A stretch of 64,000 nucleotides of DNA. Source: Sphingobium fontiphilum (lineage in GTDB: Bacteria > Pseudomonadota > Alphaproteobacteria > Sphingomonadales > Sphingomonadaceae). Location of the stretch: assembly GCF_014196635.1 (NCBI RefSeq), contig NZ_JACIEB010000006.1, positions 186,001-250,000 of the forward strand. Direction: 5' to 3'. The position numbers and the translations under genes were made by a program. Positions 36,766 to 45,728 of this stretch are shown here, piece after piece (within the stretch, counting starts at the first letter, position 1; each line of letters begins with the position of its first letter). The notes under the pieces are model-generated. The model ran no database searches, had not been told where the DNA came from, and worked only from the letters and a program-made list of their open reading frames with translations.

Positions 36766-37448
36766 CTGGCCTTGCCCTTCACGTTCGCGTCGCCCGATCC
36801 CAATATGCTGATAGCGACCGCGCCGTCGGAGGCAAAGCGGCTGTTGCCCGACCCCATGATTTCAACCTTGCCGCCGCCAGCCTTCAAGGCGTCGCCATCG
36901 AAATCGCCCGACCCGGTGATCGACACCTCCACCGACTTCGCGCCGCCCTGCGCATAGATGTCGCCCGATCCGGTCAGTTCGGCCTGAAGCAAGTCCACCG
37001 CGACCGCGCCCAACGTGAGATTGCCTGATCCGGTCAATGCAGCCTTCATCGCCTTGCCGTCGACCCGGTCGACCTTCAGATCGCCCGATCCGGTCAGGCT
37101 TGCGCCGCTGATCGCTGGCATGGTCACATGGATGGTCGCCCCCTTGTCGCTGCTCCATCCCAGATTCCAGCGCGGTTCGCGCCCGATTTTCAGCACGCCG
37201 TCGACGACCCTGATCTCCAGTTGGCTGATGGCGGCGGGATCGCCCTCCGCCCGAACGGCAAAGTCCCTGCCCTGTCGCACCGCCACATCGTCCGGCCCGG
37301 TCAGGTCGATCCGGTCGAAATCGCGCAGGCCCGACCAGTTCTTCGGCGCGGCGCCTCCATGCTCTTCGGTCTCCCGCCCGCTCGAACAGGCCACGACCAG
37401 CATCAAGGCAACAAGCGGAAAAGAGCGGATGAAATGGCGATTGGGCAT
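36717..37448 (-). CDS. DUF2807 (GIN domain) lipoprotein
   Basis: A 243-residue protein with a lipobox at C21 (LMLVVACSSG). The DUF2807 domain carries six GSG[DNE] turns (LTGSGD, LTGSGN, LTGSGD, ITGSGD, IMGSGN, ILGSGD) spaced roughly 15-20 residues apart, as expected for coils of a beta-helix, ending IMGSGEAHC. The function is unknown. ATG 37448 is chosen for the signal peptide; the frame is open upstream to 37649. Confidence 0.82.
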   Translation of the reverse strand: MPNRHFIRSFPLVALMLVVACSSGRETEEHGGAAPKNWSGLRDFDRIDLTGPDDVAVRQGRDFAVRAEGDPAAISQLEIRVVDGVLKIGREPRWNLGWSSDKGATIHVTMPAISGASLTGSGDLKVDRVDGKAMKAALTGSGNLTLGAVAVDLLQAELTGSGDIYAQGGAKSVEVSITGSGDFDGDALKAGGGKVEIMGSGNSRFASDGAVAISILGSGDANVKGKARCKADIMGSGEAHCAP

Positions 37449-37587
37449 GGTCGAACCTTCCTGAAACTGTATTGCAATCATAATACAGTGCGATGGCGGT
37501 TCCAAGCCCCTTGTTCGTCCCTCTCGACAAAGCCCGTCCTTCCCCGGACAACAGGCTTCCGATCCTTCTGCCGTTAGGAGACGAACC

Positions 37588-39198
37588 TTGACCCTTCGCC
37601 GCAATACCATGGCCCTGATGCTGCCTTTCGCTGTCGCCGCGCCTGCCATTGCGCAAGATGCGCGCGGGGACGCATGGTGGGCGCATGTGGCCTATCTGGC
37701 GAGTGACGAACTGGAAGGGCGCGAGGCGGGATCGCCCGGCCATGAAAAGGCGGTGCAATATGTGATCGGCCAGTTTCAGGCGTCGGGCCTGAAACCCATG
37801 GGCGAGGATGGCTTTCGCCAGCCCGTGGCGCTGACAGAGCAGCGGGTTTTGCTAGACAGAAGCAGCGCGACATTGATCGGCCCGGATGGCGAAACCGCGC
37901 TGTCCATCCCGGCCGACATCATCCCCGGCGGCCGTGGCGGCCCGCCGCCCGCAATGGTGGACGCGCCGCTGGTCTTCGCCGGATATGGCCTGCACTTGCC
38001 CGAAGTGGGTTATGACGATTTCGCCGGGCTGGACCTGGCCGGCAAGATCGTCGTCGTCATATCCGGCGGTCCGGCCAGCATTTCGGGCGCGCTCAAATCC
38101 CACGCCCGCTCGGAACGCGGCGGATGGCTGGCCAAGCAGGGCGCGGTCGGCATGATCGAGCTGGTAACGCCCCCGCAGGTCGAAATCCCCTGGGATCGGC
38201 GCATGGCGCTGGCTCCGCGCGCGGCGATGTATTTCAGCGACCCGGCGATGCGGGAAACGTCGGCTCCCTTCTTCTCCGCCCAGTTCGACCCCGCGAAATC
38301 CGCGATGCTGTTTGCGGGGTCTGGGCAGGATTTCGAAAAGATCGCCGCCGCTGCGGACGCTTCCGCCGCCGTGCCGACATTTGCGCTGGCAACCCGGCTG
38401 CGCGCCAGCACCGCGACCACGCAGGTCGAACGCCTCTCCACCAATGTCGTGGCGATGATGCCCGGCAAGGGGAAGCTGGCGAAGGAATATGTCGTCCTGT
38501 CCGCCCATATCGACGGCTATGGCGTCGGCACGCCGATCAAGGGCGACGCCATCTATAATGGCGCGCTGGACAATGCTTCGGGCGTTGCGTCGCTGATCGA
38601 GATCGCGAAAAAGCTGAAGGCCGACAAGGCGAGGCCCAGACGCTCCATCCTGTTCGCCATCGTCACCGGCGAGGAAAAGGGTCTGCTCGGCTCCCGCTAT
38701 TTCGCCAAACGCCCGACCGTGCCCAAGGCGGACATCGTCGCCGACCTCAATTTCGACATGGCGCTGCCGATCTTCAAGCTGACCAGCGTCACCCCCATCG
38801 GTTATGACCAGAGCAGCCTGGGCAAGGATGCCGAGGCGATCAGCGCCGCCATGGCCCTGCCCATCGTGCCCGATCCCTTCCCCAACCGCAACGTCTTCAT
38901 CCGGTCGGACCAATATGCCTTCATCCGCGAAGGCATACCCGCGCTGTTCTTCAAATATGGGTTCAAGGCGGGAACGCCCGAGGCCGATGTCGAAAAGGCG
39001 TGGCGGGCCAATATCTATCATTCGCCTTTCGACGACGCGAACCAGCCGGTGATGCCCGCCGAAACGGTGAAGCTGAACGATTATGTCGCCGCCGTCACCA
39101 TGCGGGTCGCCAATGCGAAGGCGCGCCCGGCATGGAATGCCGACAGCTTCTTCAAGCGATTCGCGGATGAGGCGAAAGCAGGCCCGGCGAAGGAATAG
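37588..39198 (+). CDS. M28-family zinc aminopeptidase, exported
   Basis: A 536-residue periplasmic or secreted peptidase with a signal peptide (LPFAVAAPAIAQ). A protease-associated (PA) insert lies at about 120-260, and the M28 catalytic domain has the zinc ligands and base in order: LSAHIDGYG, GALDNASGVA, TGEEKGLLGSRYF, ADLNFDM and IYHSPFDD. It removes N-terminal residues from peptides; the specificity is unknown. The TTG start at 37588 is supported by TAGGAG at good spacing; ATG 37609 would shorten the signal peptide. Confidence 0.9.
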   Translation: MTLRRNTMALMLPFAVAAPAIAQDARGDAWWAHVAYLASDELEGREAGSPGHEKAVQYVIGQFQASGLKPMGEDGFRQPVALTEQRVLLDRSSATLIGPDGETALSIPADIIPGGRGGPPPAMVDAPLVFAGYGLHLPEVGYDDFAGLDLAGKIVVVISGGPASISGALKSHARSERGGWLAKQGAVGMIELVTPPQVEIPWDRRMALAPRAAMYFSDPAMRETSAPFFSAQFDPAKSAMLFAGSGQDFEKIAAAADASAAVPTFALATRLRASTATTQVERLSTNVVAMMPGKGKLAKEYVVLSAHIDGYGVGTPIKGDAIYNGALDNASGVASLIEIAKKLKADKARPRRSILFAIVTGEEKGLLGSRYFAKRPTVPKADIVADLNFDMALPIFKLTSVTPIGYDQSSLGKDAEAISAAMALPIVPDPFPNRNVFIRSDQYAFIREGIPALFFKYGFKAGTPEADVEKAWRANIYHSPFDDANQPVMPAETVKLNDYVAAVTMRVANAKARPAWNADSFFKRFADEAKAGPAKE

Positions 39199-39213
39199 GC
39201 CGACGCGACGCTG

Positions 39214-39669
39214 TTACAGGGCCAGCGTCAGAAACTGGTTGTGCGGGCTTTCCTGATAGTCCGCAAAGGGACCGCAGGGTGTGAACCCGGCCCTGCGATA
39301 CAGGCGCACGGCTGGCTGGTGCAGTTCCGCCGTGCCGGTTTCCAGACTGAGCCGGGCATAACCGCGCGCCCGCGCCTTTCCGATCACATGGTCGAGCAGG
39401 GCGCGCCCGACGCCAGCGCCGCGCGCCGCCGGGGCCGCGCGCATCGACTTCACCTCGCCATGGGTTTGGTCCAGTTGCTTGAGCGCGGCAAAGCCCGCGA
39501 GTTCCCGGCCGCGCCACGCCGTCCAGAAGATGACGTTCGGCGCAGACAGGCCGGTGGCGTCCAGCGCAAAGGCAAAATCGGCCATCACCGAACGCAGTTC
39601 GGCCAGATGATGGGCCAGCAGCGCCGCGACATGCGGCGCGGCGGGATCGTCCTGTCTGATGTCCAGCAT
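39214..39669 (-). CDS. GNAT-family N-acetyltransferase
   Basis: A 151-residue acetyltransferase. The acetyl-CoA loop is RAAPAARGAGVGRALLDHVI, followed by LSLETGTAELHQPAVRLYRR and GFTPCGPF, typical of small-molecule or peptide acetylating GNATs. ATG 39669 has GGGGA at suitable spacing; the frame extends to 39690. It is downstream of rpmB on the same strand, with a terminator between them. Confidence 0.82.
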   Translation of the reverse strand: MLDIRQDDPAAPHVAALLAHHLAELRSVMADFAFALDATGLSAPNVIFWTAWRGRELAGFAALKQLDQTHGEVKSMRAAPAARGAGVGRALLDHVIGKARARGYARLSLETGTAELHQPAVRLYRRAGFTPCGPFADYQESPHNQFLTLAL

Positions 39670-39712
39670 ATCATCCCCGGTCCCGATCATCCGGGCGAAT
39701 CAGATGCACACG

Positions 39713-39739
39713 CAAAAAAGCGGCCCCGACGGGACCGCT
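39713..39739 (-). terminator. Rho-independent terminator of rpmB
   Basis: On the minus strand a 9-bp stem (AGCGGTCCC / GGGGCCGCT with one G.T pair) is followed by six T. It lies 29 bases past the rpmB stop. Confidence 0.88.
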
Positions 39740-39767
39740 TCATCGCACTCGTCCCGAAACGGGCGAA

Positions 39768-40061
39768 TCAGGCGGCGGAGGCCGCCTGCTTCTTGACGAT
39801 GTCGCGCTTCAGGCGACGGGCCTTCAGCGACAGCTTGTCGTCGCTGGTCTTGAGCAACCAGTTGTCGAGGCCGCCATTATGTTCGACCGAACGCAGGCCG
39901 TGGGTCGACACGCGCAGCTTCACGCCGGTTTCCAGCGCTTCGGAGATCAGCGTGACGTTCTGCAGGTTCGGCAGAAACACGCGCTTGGTCTTGTTGTTGG
40001 CGTGAGACACATTGTGGCCCACCTGGCGGCCCTTGCCAGTCAGTTCGCAAATGCGCGACAT
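39768..40061 (-). CDS. rpmB: 50S ribosomal protein L28 (bL28)
   Basis: Large-subunit protein of 97 residues, the longer alphaproteobacterial form. It opens [20 protein letters not shown] and contains [13 protein letters not shown] and [18 protein letters not shown] 40061 is set by homology; the frame is open to 40118. Single gene with its own terminator, divergent from tadA. Confidence 0.97.
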   Translation of the reverse strand: MSRICELTGKGRQVGHNVSHANNKTKRVFLPNLQNVTLISEALETGVKLRVSTHGLRSVEHNGGLDNWLLKTSDDKLSLKARRLKRDIVKKQAASAA

Positions 40062-40187
40062 AATCGTATCAACCTTGTTCGTTCGGGTTCGGTCGGAAAG
40101 CGGCGCAGTTAGCGTCAAACCGGTCTTTCGTCAACCGTTTCGGCCAGCCCCTTGCGCGCCTTTCCCTTGGCCGCGCCCTTAGGCTAA

Positions 40188-40655
40188 ATGCGCGCGATGG
40201 ACCAGCCTTTTCCCCTGCCCGCTCCCATGCGCCGCGCGCTGGAACTCGCCCGCGCGGCGGCGGCTGCGGGCGAAGTGCCGATCGGCGCGGTCGTCACCCG
40301 CGACGGCGCCATCATCGGCGAGGGCGAGAATCGCAACCGGCGGGACAATGACCCCACCGCCCATGCCGAGATCGTCGCCATTCGAGCAGCAGCGCAGGCT
40401 TTGGGCGATTTCCGGCTGACGGGATGCGACCTGTGGGTGACGCTGGAGCCATGCCCCATGTGCGCGGGGGCCATATCCCATGCGCGCATCGCCCGTCTCT
40501 ATTACGCGCTGCCGGACGCCAAGGGCGGCGGGGTGGAACATGGCGCGCGGGTCTTTGCCCGGCCGCAATGCACCCATCGGCCGGAAATCTATGGCGGTCT
40601 GGCGGAAACCGAGGCGTCAGCGCTGCTGCGTGACTTTTTCGCCGCCCGGCGCTGA
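40188..40655 (+). CDS. tadA: tRNA adenosine(34) deaminase
   Basis: Converts A34 to inosine in tRNA-Arg(ACG). The 155-residue protein has the zinc-dependent deaminase motifs PTAHAEIVAI (His ligand plus catalytic Glu) and PCPMCAGAI (two Cys ligands). ATG 40188 or 40197 may be used; no clear ribosome binding site separates them. Its 3' end overlaps the convergent membrane-protein gene by 39 bases. Confidence 0.94.
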   Translation: MRAMDQPFPLPAPMRRALELARAAAAAGEVPIGAVVTRDGAIIGEGENRNRRDNDPTAHAEIVAIRAAAQALGDFRLTGCDLWVTLEPCPMCAGAISHARIARLYYALPDAKGGGVEHGARVFARPQCTHRPEIYGGLAETEASALLRDFFAARR

Positions 40656-42518
40656 ATAATCGATTCGATAGACCTGATAGGGCAGCGTCAGCGGCGACCG
40701 GAACGTCACCGGCTTCAGCCAGGCCGGAATATTGCCCCGCATCAGTTGGGCGTAAAAGCCATGGACGCTACGCTGTTGATACAGCGTGCCTTCGGGAAAA
40801 TTGGGGCAGAGCAACAGCAATGTCGCGCCATGCCGCCGTGCAATCGCGCGGAAGGCGTCGGGCGGCCCGTCAAAAGCGTGGTGGATGTCCAGGATCGCCG
40901 GGCCATTGCGGTGATAGGGGCCAGCGATGGCGCTGTGATGCGTGGTCGCGATGATTCGCGGCCCCAGATCGACGACGGTGAAGATGGTGGCGGGCGGCAA
41001 TTCATCGAGCACCGCCAGCGCAGGCTGGGTGCGGCACCGCGCATTGGCGCGCTTGATGGCGTCGCGCCGCGCCTGAACCACGGGCTTGACCGGCGTCGGC
41101 GTCGTTCCGGTCCATTTGTTCCACAGCGCCATGGCCTGCGGATAGAGCGGATAGGCGCACAATATCGCCAGCCCCGCAGCCCCGGCGACCAGTCCCGCCG
41201 CGCGCGCCAGCTTTCGACCATGGATCACCGCGCGGACCACGCCATGCAACGCATAAGCGGCGGCCGGGATGGCGAGCAACTGGGCCGCCGGCCCCGCGCG
41301 CAACTGCCAGAACAGCAGCGCGGCGGCAAAGACCATCATCAGCCCGATGCTGCCGATGGCCCACATGCGGTCGGGATCGCGCCGGGCCGCCCACAGGCCG
41401 CCGATAACGCCGAACAGCCCCAGCACGGGCAACGCCAGCAACGGCACCACCAGACTTTGCGACTGCACCGTCAGCGGCTTTGCCTCGCGGATATTGGCGA
41501 GCCACAGGCGCTGAAGCTCCGGCGAGATTTGGTATGCGCCCGACAGGCATTGCGGCCAGTTGAGCCAGGCGAAGGCGACGACCGCGCCGCCCACCACCAC
41601 GCCCGCAGCCAGCCGCAGGGGCCAACTTTTGAGCGGCAGCAACGCCAGCAGCGTCATACCCGCGCCCACCGCCGCGAAAATCGCCACCCATATCGGCGAC
41701 AAGGCGTCGCAGACCATTTCCCGGTTCGCATAGCTGGCGAACAGGACGAAAAACAGCGCCGTCGATCCCGATAGGCTGATCGCATAGGGCAGCATCCGCC
41801 GCGCCGCGCCATCCTTGAACACCCATCGTAGGGCGATCACCGCGCCGCCCGCCGCCAGATAGACGATCATTTCCATGCCGATGGCGAGCGAGAGCGCGCT
41901 CGAAACGCCGGCCACCACGCCCCCGCGCAGCCAGTCGCGGTCGACCAGCCCCGCCACCATCGTCAACGCCAGCGCCAGTTGCCAGCCATGATGGTCGACG
42001 CGCATGGGCACATACATGCTCATCCCCATGCCCGCCGCGAGCGGCAGCAACATGGCGATGATCCAGCCATGGCCGCCCGACAGCCGCCGGGCGATGAACG
42101 CCAGGCTGCCCATCAGCAGCAGCAGCGGGATCAGCGGCGCGACGCCGCAGGCAAGCCGGTCGGCCATGCCCTGATCCACGAAGGCGCGGAAGAACAGCAT
42201 CAGCGCGGCGAGCGGCAGATCGACGATGCGCGACCAGTGGATATTGGCTCCGTCCGGCGGGTCCAGCCGGTACTGGCGCAAATCATACCAGCCCTGCCCG
42301 GCCAGCCAGTCGCGCACCTGCACATAACGGATATTGTCGTCGGTGTCGGACAGCACCATCCATTGAATCGTCGGCCAGCGGGTGACGAGGAAGAAGGCGA
42401 CAATGCCGATCCAGGCGACAAAGGTCAGCCATTTCCAGTGCCGGTCGCTCCAGACCGACAATGCGGCCAGCGCCGCCACGATCCGCCCGCGCAAGGCATC
42501 GACGCTTTTCAAGTCCAT
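40617..42518 (-). CDS. large membrane protein, GT-C glycosyltransferase-like
   Basis: A 633-residue protein with about 12 membrane helices and a C-terminal soluble part (about 480-633). The first luminal loop has an acidic motif D58-T-D60-D61 followed by IRYVQVRDWLAG, and later VDHHGWQLALAL, which resembles the catalytic-loop pattern of GT-C enzymes (STT3/PMT-like) that use lipid-linked sugars. No specific family is recognised. It is divergent from a GtrA-like gene involved in lipid-linked sugar transport, which supports a glycosylation role by inference. Its end overlaps tadA. Confidence 0.65.
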   Translation of the reverse strand: MDLKSVDALRGRIVAALAALSVWSDRHWKWLTFVAWIGIVAFFLVTRWPTIQWMVLSDTDDNIRYVQVRDWLAGQGWYDLRQYRLDPPDGANIHWSRIVDLPLAALMLFFRAFVDQGMADRLACGVAPLIPLLLLMGSLAFIARRLSGGHGWIIAMLLPLAAGMGMSMYVPMRVDHHGWQLALALTMVAGLVDRDWLRGGVVAGVSSALSLAIGMEMIVYLAAGGAVIALRWVFKDGAARRMLPYAISLSGSTALFFVLFASYANREMVCDALSPIWVAIFAAVGAGMTLLALLPLKSWPLRLAAGVVVGGAVVAFAWLNWPQCLSGAYQISPELQRLWLANIREAKPLTVQSQSLVVPLLALPVLGLFGVIGGLWAARRDPDRMWAIGSIGLMMVFAAALLFWQLRAGPAAQLLAIPAAAYALHGVVRAVIHGRKLARAAGLVAGAAGLAILCAYPLYPQAMALWNKWTGTTPTPVKPVVQARRDAIKRANARCRTQPALAVLDELPPATIFTVVDLGPRIIATTHHSAIAGPYHRNGPAILDIHHAFDGPPDAFRAIARRHGATLLLLCPNFPEGTLYQQRSVHGFYAQLMRGNIPAWLKPVTFRSPLTLPYQVYRIDYSAPGGEKVTQQR

Positions 42519-42584
42519 GCTCGCCTCAGAACGCGGAGCAGGCTGTCAGCGCCAGCAAGGCGCACGTCCGGGATATTTGCTGTC

Positions 42585-42630
42585 GCATCATTTTCCGCCG
42601 AAAACCGGTTCCCACTTTTCGGCTTGATGC
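42585..42630. repeat. short dispersed alphaproteobacterial palindrome
   Basis: A 46-base imperfect palindrome: outer arms GCATCA / TGATGC, inner arms CCGAAAA / TTTTCGG, and a core ACCGGTTCCCAC. From memory, similar GCAT...CCGAAAACCGGTTCCCACTTTTCGG...ATGC palindromes are scattered in intergenic DNA of rhizobia and other alphaproteobacteria. It lies between divergent genes, ending 53 bases before the GtrA start. Confidence 0.6.
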
Positions 42631-42682
42631 TCTAAACCTCCCGCCGCAAAGCGCAACGGGGAGCATCACCATCTACACGCGA

Positions 42683-43081
42683 TTGACCGCACAGCAGCGC
42701 GCGCTGTTCTGGCAGATCGTCCGCTATGGCTTGTCGGGCCTGTTCATCACCGCCTGTCAGGCGAGCATCTACTGGGTTCTCGCGGCGATCGTCGGGACGC
42801 ATGTGCAGATCGCCAACAGCATCGGCTATCTGGCGGCGGTCGGCATCGGCTATGTCACGCACAGCCTGTTCACCTTTCGCGGTCAGGCCGGGGAAGGCGG
42901 CCATGGCGCGCGCGGCGTCCGCTTTGTCGCGGTATCGCTGGTCAGCTATGCCCTCAACGCCCTTTGGGTGGGCCTGTGCGTCACGCTGATGCGCTGGCCC
43001 GAATGGTCGCCCATCCCCGCCATGCTGTTCGTAACGCCTGGCATCGTTTTCATGCTGAACCGCAAATGGGTGTTCCGCTGA
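42683..43081 (+). CDS. GtrA-family membrane protein
   Basis: A protein of about 132 residues with four membrane helices (FWQIVRYGLSGLFITACQAS, IANSIGYLAAVGIGYVTHS, FVAVSLVSYALNALWVGLC, PAMLFVTPGIVFML) and the typical ending NRKWVF. GtrA-like proteins are thought to help flip undecaprenyl-linked sugars. No ATG fits; TTG at 42683 is the best start and GGGGAG lies upstream, but the N terminus is uncertain. It is divergent from the GT-C-like gene and 1 base from the convergent GST gene. Confidence 0.78.
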   Translation: MTAQQRALFWQIVRYGLSGLFITACQASIYWVLAAIVGTHVQIANSIGYLAAVGIGYVTHSLFTFRGQAGEGGHGARGVRFVAVSLVSYALNALWVGLCVTLMRWPEWSPIPAMLFVTPGIVFMLNRKWVFR

Positions 43082-43082
43082 T

Positions 43083-43739
43083 TCAATCCGCCTCGATGGC
43101 CCCCAGCGGAAAATAGGGCCGCCAGGGGCGCGCCTCGTCCACCGCGCGAGCAAAGGATGGCCGGGCGAGCAGCCGCTGGCGATAGGCCAGCAGATGGCCG
43201 AAATGCGGCGCGATGGGCTGCGAATGATGGGCGTAGAACAGGTGCGGCGCGGCGGCGCAATCGGCGAGCGAGAAGGCATCGCCCGTCGCCCATTCCCGAC
43301 CCGCCATATGGGTATTGAGCCAGCTATAGGCCTTTGCCAGCGCAGCCTTCGCGTCCGCCACGCCCGCAGGATCCTTGAGTCCCTCCGGGCGTATGGCGTC
43401 GGCCACCAGCTTCTGCTGGGGCGTCGCGACATGATTGTCGAAAAAGCGATCCAGCCTCCGCGTCTCCAGCGACGCCGCCGGATCATCGGGAATTAGGCGG
43501 ACGGGGCCGGGATGATGGATTTGCAGATATTCGATGATGATGCTCGATTCGGGCACCGCTTCATCGCCATCCTGCAAAAGGGGAAACTTGCCGATCGGCC
43601 AAAGCGCGGCAAAAGCCGCGCCATTGTCCGGCTGGTCCGGCTCCAGCATCCGCAGTTCAAAGTCGATCTCATTCTCGTAAAGCGCGATCAGCGCCTTCTG
43701 GCAGTAGGATGAGAAGGGGTGACCGAATAGTTTCAACAT
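43083..43739 (-). CDS. glutathione S-transferase family protein
   Basis: A 218-residue protein with an N-terminal thioredoxin-fold domain starting MLKLFGHPFSSYCQKALIALYE, the GSH-binding VPESSIIIEYL segment, and a helical C-terminal domain (FSLADCAAAPHLFYA). Cytoplasmic; it conjugates or reduces substrates with glutathione, but the substrate is unknown. ATG 43739 follows GGGGAGGGG. It lies 28 bases downstream of the LytTR regulator stop. Confidence 0.86.
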   Translation of the reverse strand: MLKLFGHPFSSYCQKALIALYENEIDFELRMLEPDQPDNGAAFAALWPIGKFPLLQDGDEAVPESSIIIEYLQIHHPGPVRLIPDDPAASLETRRLDRFFDNHVATPQQKLVADAIRPEGLKDPAGVADAKAALAKAYSWLNTHMAGREWATGDAFSLADCAAAPHLFYAHHSQPIAPHFGHLLAYRQRLLARPSFARAVDEARPWRPYFPLGAIEAD

Positions 43740-43766
43740 GGCTGCCCCTCCCCCCGTATCCGGCAA

Positions 43767-44570
43767 TCAATGGACGAACCGCGCCACTACGTCGCGATAG
43801 GACCGGCTGACCTTCACCTGCGCGCCCGATTCCAGCACCAGAAAACATTCGCCATTGGTGTGGGGTTTCACCTGCCGCACCTGGCTCAGATTGACGATGG
43901 TGGAACGGTGCACGCGCTGGAAATTGCGCGGGTCAAGCCGCTTTTCCAGATCCTTCATGGTTTCGCGCAGGATCAGACTATTGTCGGCGGTGTAGATGCA
44001 CATATAATCGCCCGCCGCGTCGATCCGCTCGATCGAATCCACGTCGACCCGGAAAATCTGGCCGCGATCCTTGATGTTGATCAGCTTTTCATAACGGCTC
44101 GACGCGGGGCCTTCCTCGTCCGCCGCCGCAAATTCATGCATCGCGTCGGGCGCAACCTCGGCCAGCATCTCGCGCAGCTTTTCCACTTCCTGCACCTGCC
44201 GTTTTTCGGCCAGACGCTGGCGCACACGGTCGAGCGCATCGGCCAGGCGCCCTTCTTCCACCGGCTTCATCAGATAATCGACCGCCTGCGCCTCGAACGC
44301 GCGGATGGCATGGTCGCTATAGGCGGTGACGAAGATGAACAGCGGCGGCTCAATCTCCATCATTCCCTGCACAACCGAAAAGCCGTCGAAACCGGGCATC
44401 TGAATGTCCAGGAAGACAAGGTCGGGCTTGTGCGTCTTGATCGCCCTGATGGCTTCGCGACCATTGGTGCAGGTTTCGATGATTTCGACATCCTCATGCG
44501 CTTGCAGACGCAATTGCAGGCCCTGAATGGCCAGGCTTTCGTCGTCGACGAGGATCGTTCTGATGGTCAT
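43767..44570 (-). CDS. LytTR-family response regulator
   Basis: A 267-residue regulator. The receiver domain (1-120) has D9-D10, phospho-acceptor D55 (VFLDIQMPGFDG), T83 and K102. A short coiled linker leads to a C-terminal LytTR DNA-binding domain (about 160-265, with FQRVHRSTIVNLSQV). It is partnered with the histidine kinase gene upstream; the 4-base ATGA overlap (44567-44570) indicates coupled translation. Target genes are not evident. Confidence 0.92.
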   Translation of the reverse strand: MTIRTILVDDESLAIQGLQLRLQAHEDVEIIETCTNGREAIRAIKTHKPDLVFLDIQMPGFDGFSVVQGMMEIEPPLFIFVTAYSDHAIRAFEAQAVDYLMKPVEEGRLADALDRVRQRLAEKRQVQEVEKLREMLAEVAPDAMHEFAAADEEGPASSRYEKLINIKDRGQIFRVDVDSIERIDAAGDYMCIYTADNSLILRETMKDLEKRLDPRNFQRVHRSTIVNLSQVRQVKPHTNGECFLVLESGAQVKVSRSYRDVVARFVH

Positions 44571-45673
44571 GCGGCAACTTTCGATGGTTCTTCCATGGCG
44601 AGCGGTATTTCGATGATCACCGAAAAACCGCTGGGGCTGGAACGCGTTTCAAAGCTTTGTCGTTCCCCGAATGCCTGGGCCAGACGTTCCTTGATGTTCG
44701 CCAGTCCGACACCGGTTCCGCCCACGCTTTCAATGTTTGGCCTGCTGCCGCCTTCATTCAATCCCGGCCCGGTATCGGATACGATGATCCGGACATTTTC
44801 ACCGGCCAATTGCGCGCTGACCGATATCTCCGCACCCTCTTCCTTGGGCGTGACGGCATATTTGATGCCGTTTTCGACGAGCGGCTGCAAAAGGAGGGAT
44901 GGCAGGCGCGCATGGGCCACGGCCGGGTCAATGGAAAAGGTCGGGCGCAGCCGATCCTCGAACCGCATCTTTTCAATGTCGAGATAGAGTTTGAGCGTCT
45001 CGACCTCCTGTTCGATCGTCACCTGCGCCGTCGGTTCATTGGTCAGCGTGTAGCGAAGGAAGGAGGAGAGGCGCGACAGCATCTTGTTGGCGCGATCGGT
45101 CTGCTTCAACAGCACCAGGGTCGAAATGCTGTTGAGCGTGTTGAACAGGAAATGCGGGTTAAGCTGGTAACGCAGCATGGCGAGCTGTGCGCTGGACGCC
45201 TGACTTTCCAGCCGCAGAAGCTGATCCGCCTGTTCCTCCACGGTCAGATAGAAATTGATGGCATAATAGAGCGCCGACCATGCGCCCAGCAGGGTCATGT
45301 TGAGGTAGAATGCCCCCAGCAACAGTTGCACGCCGATGCTGTCGACCGATTGATTCTGCGTAGCAAACACCCACGCGTCGATGAAGGCGCACAGCCCCGC
45401 CGCCGCAACGACGGCCACGATCGACGCGCCCCAGGTGATAAAGGGCCGCTGTTTCAGCAGCCATCGGAACATGACGGCGATCAGCAACGTCACCGAATAG
45501 CCGGTGACGGTGGATATGAGCACCGGGACAAGCGACGAGAGAGACTGCCCGTTGGCCAGGGTTGAAGAGGCCCGCAACAGGAACGCGCCCGCCCAGCCGA
45601 GGGACTGGAGGTTCCAGAAAGCCCGGTTTTTGTCGGCGAAAAAAGGCTGCGGCTGGAAAGGATTGGCAGACAT
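44567..45673 (-). CDS. LytS/YehU-type sensor histidine kinase
   Basis: A 368-residue membrane kinase with about four hydrophobic segments (about 22-140), then a coiled coil and the His_kinase domain with phospho-accepting H174 in RYQLNPHFLFNTLNS. The ATPase domain follows (LLLQPLVENGIKYAV N box, DTGPGLN and GTGVGLANIKERL G boxes). It pairs with the LytTR regulator just downstream. ATG 45673 is chosen by homology; the frame extends to 45790. The signal is unknown. Confidence 0.92.
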   Translation of the reverse strand: MSANPFQPQPFFADKNRAFWNLQSLGWAGAFLLRASSTLANGQSLSSLVPVLISTVTGYSVTLLIAVMFRWLLKQRPFITWGASIVAVVAAAGLCAFIDAWVFATQNQSVDSIGVQLLLGAFYLNMTLLGAWSALYYAINFYLTVEEQADQLLRLESQASSAQLAMLRYQLNPHFLFNTLNSISTLVLLKQTDRANKMLSRLSSFLRYTLTNEPTAQVTIEQEVETLKLYLDIEKMRFEDRLRPTFSIDPAVAHARLPSLLLQPLVENGIKYAVTPKEEGAEISVSAQLAGENVRIIVSDTGPGLNEGGSRPNIESVGGTGVGLANIKERLAQAFGERQSFETRSSPSGFSVIIEIPLAMEEPSKVAA

Positions 45674-45728
45674 CGTCCGAAAACCTAGGCCATTTGCGGA
45701 CGGTCGTGAAGCCGAACCGAAAGGAGCA

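Noticed and set aside
36777..37130. Apparent short tandem DNA repeats (CCCGATCCGGTCA-like) within a DUF2807 gene
   Set aside because: They encode the GSG[DN] turns of a beta-helix protein and vary at third positions, so they are protein repeats, not a CRISPR or satellite array.
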